A stretch of 64,000 nucleotides of DNA from Dryococelus australis (GCA_029891345.1 CM057002.1:20536295-20600294); one strand, 5' to 3'; counted from the first letter of the stretch, positions 35,929-48,622 are shown. Translations and numbers: made by a program. The notes: generated from the sequence alone by a model not told the origin.

Positions 35929-37312
35929 TCTCGTAGTTAGTATTCTAAACGTTGCACTGAAAGTGGCGACATTGGAATTTTCGCTCACTGATAAGATTAA
36001 TTGGATTCTGTTTTATGAACGTAAGAACAAAATTTGGCGTGTCGTAACAATGCTTATGTTCCCGGTAGATTCTTTAGGCGCGCCTGGTAGACTTTAGAAT
36101 GAAGAAGGCAGATCCATTGGATCAACTGGAGTATTAGTTTACGTAATGCACAAAGACTACCAGACGGGCGGAAAACGTACCTGTGAGAGGCTTTCAAAAA
36201 CGTCAGACTAAGCGGGAGCAGGGTATAAACGCCTGCATCTCGTTTGATCGAATTTAAAAGCCTGCGTAGAAAAACAAGAGAGACGAGTCCAACATAACAC
36301 TGTTGAAAATATTTATAAGCAGTTGTTTCTTAAGACTGGTAGTGTTTTGCGCAATCGTTTCTTATAACATGGAGTTATAATTATGGGCGCATCTGAATAC
36401 CACTACAAATAAAACTGTATAGCAATAATATAACTCCTGGAGAAATGTATGACGTAATGCTTATGAATAGTATGTAAGTATAGAGGACTGCACGTGGTTG
36501 GAAACTAAAATTATTTTCGTTGTCAATAACAAAAGTATGGCAACAACTGCTTTTAAATTTGTATAGTGGTCTTAAAAATAAGTGGCAATCGGACAAAAAT
36601 AATCAGTAGCTTTTAGAGTTCCAGTGAGCAGTCAGACATATCTTAGCTGTTTCAATTTCAGAGCGCCGCAGGCAGGTATAGCATAAATGTAATCCTTTTA
36701 CATAAATATTTGAATAGTGTGAGTTTGGGCTGACGTGAATGTTTCTGGAGTTTTTGCAATTAATCGCTAGCATTTCCACAGTTACCCTGATGATACCATT
36801 AATTTTTTCTATATTATACCCGTAATACACGCATTCGGAAGTTATTAGGCTATGTAATCTCGTGTACACTTGCTGCTCTCACATATATGCATACTTTAAC
36901 GCTCTACAATGTTTTTTTACTATTTTTCTTAAAGTTTAGTGATGGAAATGTATACAGTAAAAAGGAAAAACTATCTCGAACGGGTCAAACCTTAGCAAAT
37001 AGCTAGTTGGAACACAAATAACGTAACATGAAAATAGTTTTGATCCGACGTAAATTAATCCCAGTGATAAAATCTTAAATATAACGTTATGGCCCGTGTT
37101 TGTTACTTTCCGAAGGATGCCACATGAACTACGATATCTGAAATATTAAATATTGCAATCCAACTCATTGCGGATAAATATTCTCACTGGAAATATTATG
37201 CTGTACTTTTAAGAGTTAGCTGCCAAAATAGTGTGCACTGAACAAATATTTTGTGGTGGAGACGATTACCCATGCGTTGTAAAGAAACACATTTTAACTG
37301 ATCATGCGAGAC
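35929..37312. other. AT-rich stretch, nothing recognised
   Basis: Small AT-rich frames only. No TIR, no repeat shared with the rest of the window. Confidence 0.4.
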
Positions 37313-38000
37313 CATAGTCTATTTGCAGATTATTCACTTTTTTTTTTAATTCAACTTTTGAGAATTCGTTTTATGTAGGGGAGGCTGGGACAACCAACCC
37401 TGATACTTGAGATAACCATCCCCAGGGCGGGTTTGAAAGTTGCACTCTGCAAGTGTTTCTAAATTCGAATTTTCTAAGCCTTACAAGTTTCATAGAATGA
37501 TGTCGATTTTTCCTAAGTTGTGTGAAACAACCGTATTTTTTATTACTGTGTAAAGAACTTCATTATTTCGCACCAATATTTAAATAAAAATTAATATGTA
37601 AAAAGTGCGACAATCAACCACGGTCTCCCGTATATTGTGCTTGGTTGTTTCCTAAATACGTAATATTTCACTTGCGTTTTACACTTGTGTTAACATAGAA
37701 GTACTGTATTTTTATTAAATCGAACTTTTACTTAAATTTGATTTATAAATTATACCATTGCCTTTATATCAATATGAATCAAATCAGGGGAAAAATTGGC
37801 GTTTTGGTAATGTCTAGTCAGAAATAGTTCTCATGAGAAATGTTATTACACCGAGTGAGCGCGAATACGGTGCGTTGTCCGTGTGGTGTAATTTTCTAGA
37901 CTCGGTTAAGCTTTGTTTACATGATGCGGAGGGGTATTCTTGAAGCAGAACTTAAACAGAGCTTCAGAAAAAATTGGAAGTAACCGTAGTTGGACTATAA
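37313..38000. mobile_element. R3 element, long copy
   Basis: Left end ATAGTCTATTTGCAGATT is weak. The right part has the family blocks TTGGTTGTTTCCTAAAT, CTTGTGTTAACATAG, TTACACCGAG, TGTAATTTTCTAGAC and CAGAGCTTCAGAAAA, ending GGACTATA. It is longer than other copies by about 250 bp of extra sequence after the left end. Confidence 0.6.
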
Positions 38001-38237
38001 TATATAATTTTGTACTACCCCGTCTCATTCAGTGTTCACTGTTTCAGAGGGGTGAGGGAAGGGGGGTTAACATGATGTCTAGAGTAAAAAATATAAAGAA
38101 AGAAAAAACACATACTGCGCTAAAATTTGTTTTTAGGTTTCTACTTCTTTCGAGATTTCAAAGGCACATTTCGTATGCAATACGGTGCCAAATCAATAAA
38201 AATAAAATAAATAAACGGAGGACTACAATGTACTTAA

Positions 38238-38660
38238 AGGCTGTACACGATAACGTGAGCACTTTTGAAATCAACCTTAGAAAAATGTCACTGCCCCTAC
38301 CCTGCATATTTTTTAACGGGCGCACTGAGTGACATGCGCCCAGTAAAGGTGGTAACGATGGATGGGAAGTAGTTTCGTATCATAGCGTCTAATAAAAAGT
38401 GTTAGGCAACCATTTCTGATAACTGAAATTATTTATTTCGCTTTATGTGTTTTTCAATGCATCTAAGTGAAAAAAAATTAGCAGATTTGTTAAACATTTA
38501 CTTTTATATTAATTTCACAGTTTCGCTTGACCAACTCATGAATAAAGTGATGAGGCCCGTGACAATGTTAATCTTACATAAGGCGGAAGAATACACAACG
38601 TGCATACAATTAGATCTTAAGCAGGGGTTTCAAAAGTGCTCAATTTACCGTGAATAGTCT
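38238..38660 (-). mobile_element. M1 TIR element, full length
   Basis: Left end AGGCTGTACACGATAACGTG; right end CAATTTACCGTGAATAGTCT followed by ATA. Complete interior. Confidence 0.9.
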
Positions 38661-39972
38661 ATACCATTTTGTGGTGCCGCGATACGGCCACGTTTTAGCG
38701 AGTCTGTGAAGTTTTCGAACGACTGACATTTTCACAGAGAGTATCGATGGAAATCTTCGGGTGGAGTGGGAAACCTGCAAGTCAGCCGCCGAGGATGCGG
38801 CCCCGATGCGATCGCTTCTGCCGACAGGAAGCTAATAAAACGGTTTTCGCAGAGGGATGATATTGCCATTCCGCCGCAGGGTGGAGGAGGGGTGGCGGTT
38901 AACTTCCTGGAAGCCGAACAACTACAAAAAGAAGATGGGAGAAGGATACTGAATCACTGCGCCGGAGACGCAAGGGAGTCCTTCACTCCCACAGCAGCCA
39001 CCCTTCTTCCAATCACTTTGAGAGCTCCAAGAAGGATATTGTTTCAGGTTTCGAGTGCGAAGGGAAATGTTTCGTTTAGGTGGCAGGCCTGGACAGGCCA
39101 GCCGATCGGTGTGCAGAGATCCAGCAAGAAAAGTTTTATTAAAACACCAGTGTCTGAGTGAGGTCTGCTTACGAATAGCATTTAAGAAACGTTACGCGTC
39201 TGTATACGTTTTTCAGTTCCTCCATTTATATCTAAAGCATGTTTTTGTGAGTGAAAATGCCTCAAACGAGTGTTTTCTCGGTCATTTTTAGGTTTGAACA
39301 TTCCGGCACAAAATACAAGAAAAGGACCAGGAGCGTGTACAAGGGGGGTGAAAAGGGGGAAATTTCACCCCCTCCCCTACAAGAGCTGAACCTCGCTCCA
39401 GAAATTGCACGCAATTTATTTATGTAAAATATAGTAAAATATCAAGGAAGTTCCTAGAAAAGCACTTTGCTCCTCTACTACAACTCGAGGTATTTTTTTT
39501 TAAAGGGAATTTCTCAACTCCAAGTCTGGCAACACTTACTGGTTTAATTACAAATAAAGTGGCAGCTGGCATGGCAGTTCGCGCGGGATAAACGTGGCAA
39601 GCTGCGGCGGGCGGATGTAAAGTTGCAGTGTTGTTATTGTTTGATTTACTGGATGTGATGCCAGGGTTGGTGTAGTATGGTTGGTAGTACACTTGTTGTC
39701 TGTGCAGTCCCAGTTCACAGAGGACATTGTCGACACTCCGTCGCACCAAAACATGGCTCCAAACTTAATACGATGATGAAGATAAGACATAAACGTTTGC
39801 CCTTCTTTATGTACATTATGATATACCATCAGTAAACCCTTAGTATGACATTCAGCATTTTTTTTTAAATAAGCAATCCTAAATATAATTCTGCAGCTGT
39901 TGATTCAGTAGACTCGACAAGTATGTACACAGTCTCATCACCAAAACATATTTTGCATTTTTGCCTATCTAC
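38661..39972. other. Unrecognised; GC-richer patch with a 131-codon frame
   Basis: The plus frame 38766-39161 lies in a GC-richer patch (38680-39150), has a short glycine run and no known domain or signal peptide. It could be an exon but I cannot support it. The rest is unique AT-rich DNA; a 109-codon minus frame (39420-39749) is also unrecognised. Confidence 0.35.
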
Positions 39973-40205
39973 ACTGAAAAAAAAAATACTTTGTGGCTGC
40001 TACAAAATATTCTGTTGTTATACACACAGATAAATTATTTTATGGTGAACACAAAATTTTCTAGTTGTCATCACGAAACATGTATGGCCTCTAGAAAAAT
40101 ATTTTGTGGTGGCTACAAAATATTTTATACTCGCCACAAAATTATTTGGCTGTGTGTAAACCGATAAAACATTTTGTAGCAACCACAAAGTATTTTTTTT
40201 TCAGT
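39973..40205. mobile_element. 233-bp near-palindromic MITE
   Basis: Left end ACTGAAAAAAAAAATACTTT then GTGGCTGCTACAAAAT. The right end read inward is ACTGAAAAAAAAATACTTTG then TGGTTGCTACAAAAT: TIRs of about 38 bp. The interior has more copies of the same theme (GTGGTGGCTACAAAATATTT), so much of the element can fold on itself. Confidence 0.85.
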
Positions 40206-40516
40206 CTTACTTATTATACATATTCATTTTATATTTTATTGGAGAACAATAAAGAAATCTTGTGTGAACTGCGAAATTATTATCGCCGCACGACACGACT
40301 GAGAATAGAAATAATCCAAAAACTGTTTGTGCTGGCCGAAGCTATGTTTCCGCCTTACGCGCGAACTGAGAGCAGGGGTCAGCGATCACGTGTGCGAGCC
40401 CCCTATTATTACTATTGATTATGCGTGTGTCTGAAGGAGTGTTCAATACAAGGGAGGGGACTCGCGTGCGTGCAGCGCCAGACTGCATTTCTAGCTACTG
40501 AACCTACGCTGCTAAA
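40206..40516. other. Unrecognised spacer
   Basis: GCACGACACGACTGAGAATA near 40280 resembles an internal motif of the element at 27478-28024. No gene seen. Confidence 0.35.
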
Positions 40517-41590
40517 CTGAAAAAAAAAAAAAAAAAAAAAAAAATCGCTCTAACCACTTTGCCTTCGCAGTTCCATTGAAAAAAAAATCTCCCTAGCTAC
40601 TGCGCCCCCACGGCCTCACTGAAAAAAAAATTCGCTCTTGCTACTGAGGTGACAAGGGCACTACTTTTAATTTTTTCAGTGGGGCTGCGGAGGCACTGTA
40701 GCTAGAGAGAAATATTTTCAGTGGGGCCGCGGAGGCTAAGAGGTAAGAGCGATATTTTTCATGGGGGTCGCGGAGTCTCAGTGGCGGGAGCGATTTTTTT
40801 TTCAGTGGGGCCGCGGAGGTTCAGTGGATAGTCGAATTTTCTTAAATAGGGCCGCAGAGTCTCAGTGGCGAGAGCAATTTTTTTTCAGTGGGGCCGCGGA
40901 TGCTCAGTGGCTAGAGCGATATTTTTTCACTGGGGCCATGGAGGCTCAGTGGCTAGAGCGAATTATTTTTCACTGGGGCCGCGGAGGCTCAGTGTCTAGA
41001 ACCATTTTGTTTCAATGGGGCTGCAGAGGCTAAGAGACTAGAGTCATTTTTTTTTCAGTGGGGCCACTGAGGCTCAGTGTCTAGAGCCATTGTATTTCAA
41101 TTGGGCCGCGGAGGCTAACTGGATAGAGCGATTTTTTTCAGTACGGCTGCGGAGGCTCTGTGGCTAGAGCACCCAATAGCGGGGCAGTAGTGGCTCTGTG
41201 GGTAGAGCACTCAAGTGGGGCCGCAGATGCTCAGTGGTTAGAGCATTCAAAAGTGGGGCCGTAGTAACACAGTGGCTAGAACACCCAAAAGTGTGGCCGC
41301 AGCGCTCAATTGGCAGAGAACCCTTCAAGTGGGGCCTCAGTGGCTCAGCGGGTAGGGCACCCAAATGTGAGGCCGCAATGGCTTATTGACTAGAGCACCC
41401 TTCAAGTGGGGCCACAGTAGCTCAGTGGCTAGAGCACCCAAAATTGTGGCTGCAGTGGCTTAGTTGGTGGAGCACCCTTCAAGTGGGGCCGCAGTGGCTC
41501 AGTGGCTAGAGTATCTATAGTTGAAGCTGCAGTGGCTTAGTTGCCAGAGCACCCTTCAAATGGGGCTGCAGTTGCTCAGTGGCTGGGTAG
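40517..41590. repeat. Tandem array of about 26 tRNA-5'-half-like units
   Basis: Units of about 38-44 bp each hold a sequence like GGCCGCAGTGGCTCAGTGGC plus TAGAGCA. This equals a tRNA acceptor 5' strand, box A (TGGCTCAGTGG) and a closed D stem (GCTC with GAGC). No anticodon arm or box B follows. About three units at 40540-40650 are inverted; about 23 units from 40680 on are direct. Units up to about 41140 end in T-runs (GAGCGATTTTTTTTCAGTGG). Later units alternate between the linkers CACCCTTCAAGTGGGG and CACCCAAAAGTGTGG, a dimer of about 78 bp. T-runs after box A could act as pol III terminators. Confidence 0.88.
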
Positions 41591-41973
41591 CTTGGTATCA
41601 TTAAGTTCAAAAGCTTTTTTTTAGTTCTATGGTTAAAGATACACTCCAGTAGTAAACACTAACACCCCATATTAAATTTAAAATAGGCTTACTGTAAATT
41701 ATTGTAGTTCATGTATTTTGAGATTCCAGTGCAAAGCACATAGTTGCGGAAAGTTAAGTAGTCAGTCTGTTTACAGAGTGCTACTTTGATACGATCTGTC
41801 AAAACTGGAAACAGATTACATCACTGCATTTGCGAGTTATTTTTAAATAATTCTCTATGGCATAATCTGCGTAGACAAAATGTTTTGTCCTCGAACAATT
41901 TATGAATCGTTGGAAAATTACTTGCTGTTACTTTCTCTATAAATAATTCCCAATAAATGCTACCATGATAGAC
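41591..41973. other. Unrecognised spacer
   Basis: AT-rich with no recognised element. Confidence 0.4.
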
Positions 41974-42105
41974 TACATCGCCGACCTCTCGTGCCGCAGT
42001 CGGTTGATGCACCTGGGTTCAACCCAGGTTACTTTGTAAATCGTCTCCTGATAGGCCTTTATGCATAGCACTGGGGGAAGTTAATATGCCCAATCCAATA
42101 GACCA
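41974..42105 (+). mobile_element. SINE2 copy
   Basis: Box-B-like GGGTTCAACCCAGG, body CTCCTGATAGGCCTTTATGC and AGTTAATATGCCCAATCC. Diverged from the copy at 35750 and lacking the AATAC tail. Confidence 0.65.
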
Positions 42106-43876
42106 CATAATCTTTTTTATTTTGTCGTTAATTTTAACGCATATATCAAAGTGTAAAAATCAAGTATGTGCATCAATAACATTTTACTGGCTAAATTTTT
42201 GTAGTTGCAATATGTCTTGTTTGGTGTTTGTCGTTTCTGATTGTTTCCCATTAGATTAAATCATGTTGGCTTGTAGCGAGATTTCCGTTTTATAATAATT
42301 ATATTCTGATAGCACATCAATAAGGCCCGTACGCTACAGTACGGGTATGTGAGTATAATGCCTAATCCGACATGTGTTAGTATCAAATGCTCAGTACTAA
42401 CAAAACAAATCACATAGTCCAATGTCCTAAATGTTATGCTGCGTATATTTAAAATACAGTAACCAAAACTCGTTATTTGCTTCAGTATTGTTAATATGAT
42501 AACATTTTTTTCAGGAGTGAATTGAATGAGATATTTCACCTGTGTGTATAACTTAGAAACAGTCTAACGAAACTATATATGCAGTATAGTTTAATGATGA
42601 AAAAGTGATTTCATATCAAGAAAAATTGTTGTGAATACTGTGACATTTTTTCAGTCAAAAATCCATATTCTACATCACTGTTTTATATAGTGCAGAATAT
42701 CGATAACGTGGTTGTTGTTTTGTTCGGTAATATTTATAGTAAGATTATGAAAAACTTTTGTGTTAGAAAAAAAAAAGGTCAATTACAAACGGCCAAAAAT
42801 CATGTTTTTCATCACTGAGAAAAAAATTCCTGTAATTTATATGTTTACTATATTATCTTCATTTTCTCCAAGATCCCTCTGCCCCACTCTCAAACGCCCC
42901 ACCAACACGGAACATTTATAACGCTATTTAAACACAAATAAGCCATTAAAATGTTTTTCGATTAAACTAAAAATTATACATACTAAATAAATATATTAAA
43001 AGTAATTATCTGTACTAAAGTAATTAAAAATTGAAAAATAAAAGTTTATTTTAAGTATATATTGCATAACATTTTCGATAGTAAATTAGTACACTTACTA
43101 ATATATTTCAGAACAAATATCAAAGAATTTGAAAACCGTTTTAAACTATTCCCGCTAATTCGTAACTTGAGACTGCCAAACATCAAAACTGTCGCAGAAA
43201 GCGGGATCCATGTACGTCTCTTTAGCATTCTCAGGTGTAAGGGAACAGCAAGGAGACAAGCTGATGTTTACGGCGATAAGATGTACACTTCCTTCCCATA
43301 CCCCTCGCTGGGGTGCAAAATGGGCATAACAACCACCATGTACCGTGTATCTTTCCAGAGAGAAAATCACGTATTTCGGGCCAACTCCCTGCGACCCTTA
43401 AAAATTAATGTCATTAGATCATGCATTTCAAAATAGTAGTTGTAAGTTTATGTATTAATTGTACTGTAAAACTGGGTAAATACATAAAAATGTCCAATTT
43501 TACTATTCACTACAAAGTTCACCCACTATGAGTGACTCCTGGATCCGCCCCTGCGTACATAGAACCTTTATTTTTACATCATAAAATGGCAGGGTCTCCG
43601 CTGAAAGTCTCACAGAGGCGTGTTACCGACGGCCAGGCTGCGCACCAGTCCAGTGCTTTGCGCGTAGAGGCGATGAGAGAGTTAATGCGCGTGGTTCGGT
43701 CGCCCCTAGCGCTGCCACGCTTTCATGCCTCAGGCGTGCAAAATTGCTTGAACCAGGCGACCGCCTCAACCCGGGCCCCTTCTTCACACCTGAGGAGCAC
43801 GCATAAACAAGTGTGAAAAGTCTGCGGCAAACTTCTGCATGTGCACTTCCACAACTTTCACACATGTTTCAAGTGT
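42106..43876. other. AT-rich stretch, then a GC-richer patch at 43540-43860
   Basis: No recognised gene. A 124-codon plus frame (43062-43436) and a 94-codon plus frame (43532-43816) overlap minus frames of similar length and have no motif. Confidence 0.35.
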
Positions 43877-44607
43877 AGGCTGTGCACGGTTAATTGAGCA
43901 CTTTTGTAACCAACCTTTGAAAAATGTCACTGATCCTACCTTCATATATTTTAACAGTCACGCGGTCTGACACGTGCCCAGTAAGGCGGGTCACTACGCA
44001 GAGGAAAAGTAGTCCCATGTCCTAACGTTGAGATAAAAGTGCTAGGTAAACGTTTCTGAATACCGAAATGATTGGTTTGGCTTTCTGGGGTTTTTTTTTC
44101 CTTCAATGCATAGGTGGAGCCCAGAGTATTTTTCGGGAATTGAGTTGACAGCAAGCTAGACGCTGGACAGCCCTATATACACTCGAGACATTATAGTTTG
44201 CTTGTTGGTTGCTGTGACCAAGCGAGGCCAAGATACAAGACTGTTAGACACACACACACTCACACTACTGCTTCCAGGCTTGTTATTGGCTCACAGCTAA
44301 ACGGGGCGTGTCTAAAGAAGTGTCGTTCAATCACAACAGCAGGAGAAAATAACAAGTGTTTGGAGTCTACCTCGCCTCCGAATGATACTCGAGGCTCTAT
44401 GCGTAGGTATAAGTCTCAAGAGTTCGGGAATTTATAAAAATATGTACTTTTCTAAAAATTTCGCAGTTTTACTTGACTGGCGTATAAATAATATGATCAC
44501 GCTCATGAAAATGTGTATTCTTCCGCCATATGTAAAATCAACAATGTGCATACAAATAGGTCTGTAGCAGGGCTTCACAATAGATCACAGTTGACCGTGA
44601 ACATCCT
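43877..44607 (-). mobile_element. M1 element split by an unrelated insertion and carrying a 30-bp inversion
   Basis: The left part (43877-44110) starts AGGCTGTGCACGGTTAATTG; the right part (44436-44607) ends TTGACCGTGAACATCCTATA. Between them, about 44111-44435 is unrelated GC-richer DNA with an ACAC run near 44250. In the right part, bases 44513-44542 are in the opposite orientation to every other M1 copy. Confidence 0.82.
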
Positions 44608-46180
44608 ATAGTCAATTTCCAGATACAATAGAGTGTGAGGTCATTATTAGCTACATTGGAGATTCTCAAAATAGTGTTTAAGAACAGGATGATTTCTTGA
44701 TTAGTCCTACTTATTCAGAAAAGCACATTCTTTCCTTAAATAAACACACTGGGCACAGCGTAATTTAAATAAGAGAGAGAAACTATCACATCGAAATACA
44801 ATATTTTATAATTTGCACATAAAAGAGTTTAGACAGAAAAATACGCAAAAATAAATATAATTAAAACAGTTCCATAAAAAGAAATCACGAAAAAAAGACA
44901 ACACAATAAAAAAAGACTGATGGATTCTTATCATTTTTATTTTACTGTCTGTTTTTCGGAGTTATTTTGTGGTGGAAATTTTGTCTGCTATTTTTACGTA
45001 AATATCGTATTTTTAATTTTGCGTTTTTTATTTATTTCTAGTAGAAATATTTCTGTGTGCAAATTATTTTACTTTTTTTTTTCTTCCAGTTATTAGATTC
45101 TTATTTTAACATTACTATCAAGTTCAACAGTATGGTAAAACGCTCCTTAGCACACGCATGTTTCAAATCTGTATGGCAAATGTCTAGAAATGAAATTTCT
45201 ACATCATTTCAAGAAATATTTATGTTTGTAAAATTTGTAAACCATTTTCCAGGTCAATTAATGCTTATATATGGCCACAGTTTAGTACACTCTTAGTTTC
45301 ATTCTTCTGACAATTATATATTCTTTCAGCACACGCATTAGCAAATACAAGAACCTAATGAATACGATCTATGCACAAAATAATACTACTAAAATTTTAA
45401 CAAAAATCTTTCATTCTTGGCCCCAATTACTACCCAAATATCTATCGAACAAACAAACCGATTTAATTTGCCGCCATTTAAAATACCGCACATTTAACTA
45501 AAACGAGAATATTATTTCTTTTAATGCTCCGTTGCCAACATTACGGTAGTTACGCTGGTTAGTGTTTCGATTTATGTATAATTACTGGTGGGGATAAGAA
45601 TGTTATCGTAAGTATTCAGTTCACCTTTAAAACTGCTATACTTAGCGGTAAGCTGTGAAGAAAGGCGCGGCATCTGTACGTCATTTGTTTGGCACGTACA
45701 GGAGAAGATTTTTACATGCCATTAAGGAAAGTTGAAATTAGGATTGCCTGTTTTCAAAACTTTTTTTTACATTCTGATTAATATACAATTTATAATAATA
45801 AAAAGGGCTATGTTAGAGAAAATTTCAAAAGTTGCGGAAAATAAAGTATTCTGAATTTCAAAAAAATAAAATCTAAAACAGTTACGTGTCATCTTCATTC
45901 ATAGTAGATGGTTTATAGAAAGAATTATTTTTACACAAAGGCGATTTATATGCATACGCGTAATGCACTGTAACGTCATGCTTGGGCCGGAAATATCCCA
46001 CCTCACTGCTTGAAGATAAGACTTTTTTATCCTATCCCCACTTCAGCACGAAACAAGCGGAGTAGATAATACTGACCATTTGAGGGGTCTTGTTTCCTGC
46101 TGTGTGCCTTTGCCAGTATCGTTTATTTACGCGCGGTCGTTCGTTTACGCGTCCGTCCCGGCGATAAAAATCTCCACTCA
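44608..46180. other. AT-rich stretch, nothing recognised
   Basis: Long A and T runs, short chance frames, no TIR or shared repeat. Confidence 0.4.
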
Positions 46181-46600
46181 CGGGATAATCGCTTGTAAAA
46201 AATAGATTATTTGATTATAATCGAAACATCGATTATTTTAAAACAATTCGAATATTTCCAATTTCCAGCTGTTTATACGTAAACAAAACAAAACATTGCA
46301 TTTATCTACATGTTTCACATTTATGAAAATTATAAAATATAATTTTGAAAAAGATGACAAAATTCTCAAGTGCGTAGTGTAAATACAATGTATATATTGT
46401 TTACATATTACCTGAATTACGTGTAACTACTAAACAATTAGGCATTTAAATAATAGGTGATCATAAATAAACACAAATCTTTAAAACTACAAGATGTTTG
46501 TGAAAAGTTTTGGACCCATTTTATTTGTGAAACCCCCTCAATCATTATTTTAAAATAGCATAAATTATTAAAAATAAACAGAAAAGCTTCTAGTGGGAAT

Positions 46601-46676
<76 letters not shown>

Positions 46677-46815
46677 TATATAGTATTTTAAATAAATTTC
46701 TATTTATGGATTTGGGTAAGGCAATCGATTATTTTAACCGATTATTTATTCGATTATAAAAATTATGGTAATCAATTAATTCGAATTACAAAATTATCCG
46801 ATTATCCTACCATTG
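46181..46815. repeat. AATCGATTA-rich inverted repeat region with (TA)n core
   Basis: The left side (GGGATAATCGCTTG, ATTATTTGATTATAATCGAA, ATCGATTATTTTAA) is mirrored on the right (ATCGATTATTTTAACCGATT, TTATTCGATTATAAAAATTA, CCGATTATCC). This suggests a decayed TIR element of about 630 bp. A TA microsatellite lies at 46603-46681. Confidence 0.55.
46603..46681. repeat. (TA)n microsatellite
   Basis: About 79 bases of TA with a short ACACAC interruption near 46667. Confidence 0.97.
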
Positions 46816-47003
46816 AAATCAAGTCGGCGAAGTTAATAGCACAGCGCGCCGCCACGCGGCCAAGCTGAGAAACTCCTCAGCGCCTGCGCCGAAGATCGTC
46901 GAATACACCCGACACGATTCGGACACGTGAGTGACGTCATCTGCGGGCGAAATTTTAAAACGTCCAACTTTTGCCTGGTTTGAAAGCAGTGAAAATTTGG
47001 CAT

Positions 47004-47425
47004 AGGCTGTTCACGTTAAAATGAACACTTGGAAAAGCTCTGCTTAAGATCTACTTGTATGCACGTTGTGTATTCTTCCGCCTCATGTAAAATTAACACT
47101 GCCACGGGCCTCATCACTGTATTCATACGTCGGTCAAATTAAACTGAAATTATTACGAAAATAATTACTTCACAAACCTTCTCATTTTTACACTTTGGTG
47201 CATTAAAAAAAAAACGGAAAGCGAAAGAAATAATTTTAAGTTACCACAAACGGTTATCTAACACTTTTGATTCGAAGTTAAGATGTGGAACTACTTCCCA
47301 TCCATCGTTGCCAACTGTACTGAGCGAATGTCACTCAGCGCGCCCATTAAAGTATGTGCATGCAGTGGCAGTGACTTTTTTCTAAGGTTCATTTCTAGAG
47401 TGCTCACTTTATCGTGAACAGTCTT
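47004..47425 (+). mobile_element. M1 TIR element, full length
   Basis: Left end AGGCTGTTCACGTTAAAATG; right end CACTTTATCGTGAACAGTCT followed by TTATA. Confidence 0.92.
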
Positions 47426-48424
47426 TATAGGGAAATACACGACAGTGAAATTCGTTTTTTTTTAAAGCCAATTATGAAGATATAATCTTGAAACAAAAAC
47501 TTGCACGCGAGAAATGATACTATAATTCATTTACGATTGCATCGCCCTTTTCTGAAGCCCTGCTATGAGGAGAGAAGCGATACAAAGTAGGAGAATGTGG
47601 CAACGTGATGAAAGCTAAACAATGCAAACTTAAGTAATTTATTTTTACCTTCTCTGGCAAAAAAAAAAAAAGTCGTATTCCTAGAATATTAATTTGATGA
47701 GATACGCGTAACCACGCAAACAACGAATGAAAAAAAAATCAGGATTGCCAACTCTCAAATGTTAGTGCGCGGCCAACATAGATGCAGTACCGATTCTTAG
47801 ACTTCTGTACACCCGTGGTCCTCCAGCGGCAGTGGCCTAACTAAAGTAAGGGCTTCTGGAAGCGATATGCCACCTTCTTCATCCGGTTAAAGGAGTCTGC
47901 GGGGGTCCTCTACCGGGAACATTTTTAAAACTTCATCCCCAAACGATGGATTTAAAGACATTTCCTGATGTAATATATCCATAAGAGACAAGGTAATTTT
48001 TTCCCACCTGTAGTCATCAGTGAGTGCCGCTGAATATGTGCACCGACTAGTCTCTTGACCGGGAGGAGGGGGGGATAGATATATCACCGTGATCACCTCC
48101 CCCCGCCCTCTCCTCGTAGTTACGTCACTGCCCGGAGGGGAGAGTTAATCTCGTACGCATTTAATTTGCTCTGGTGAAGGTCGGTGATTGAATGGCGCAA
48201 GGAACCGCACAACGTCTTAAGTGCCTCGGTGTTCAAAAGCCGGGCCGGAGTTTTAGTGCGTTGTAAAACTTACTGAAGACGCGGGCTGAGCATTCGCTCC
48301 CCTCGCCGACCGCCGTGATTGGCTGAGCCGTCTTGGACATAACTGCAGCACGGGCGTACAGGCTGCTCACTTTTCACCAAGCGATTTCGAATTCAACATT
48401 TGAAAATTTGTGTTGAGAGTTGAG
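47426..48424. other. Unrecognised, GC-richer from 47760
   Basis: Short frames only. A GC-richer part (48080-48360) has no recognisable content. Confidence 0.4.
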
Positions 48425-48622
48425 AGATTTGGGCGGCTATTACCAATGAGGTCTTGATAGCAGATGAAGGTGGAATGCAAGGGCGGGAGAAACGGGAGAT
48501 CCCTGAGAAAACCCGCCAACCAGTGGCATCGTCCGGCACGATTCCCACTTGCGAGAGTCCGGGAGTAACCCGGCCGGGGATTGAATCAGGCTCGCCTTGC
48601 TAGGAGGCGAGTAGTTAACCAC
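48425..48622 (-). mobile_element. SINE1 copy
   Basis: Body GATCCCTGAGAAAACCCGCC and CGTCCGGCACGATTCCCACT; box B seen as GGGGATTGAATCAGG on the plus strand; head AGGCGAGTAGTTAACCACTC resembles the tRNA-like region of the copy at 20963. It abuts an R1-like LINE remnant. Confidence 0.82.

Noticed and set aside
38766-39161. A 131-codon gene next to an M1 copy
   Set aside because: No domain recognised and no support beyond being open; could be chance in GC-rich sequence.
40517-41590. A cluster of tRNA genes
   Set aside because: Units are only about 40 bp and lack anticodon arm, T arm and box B.
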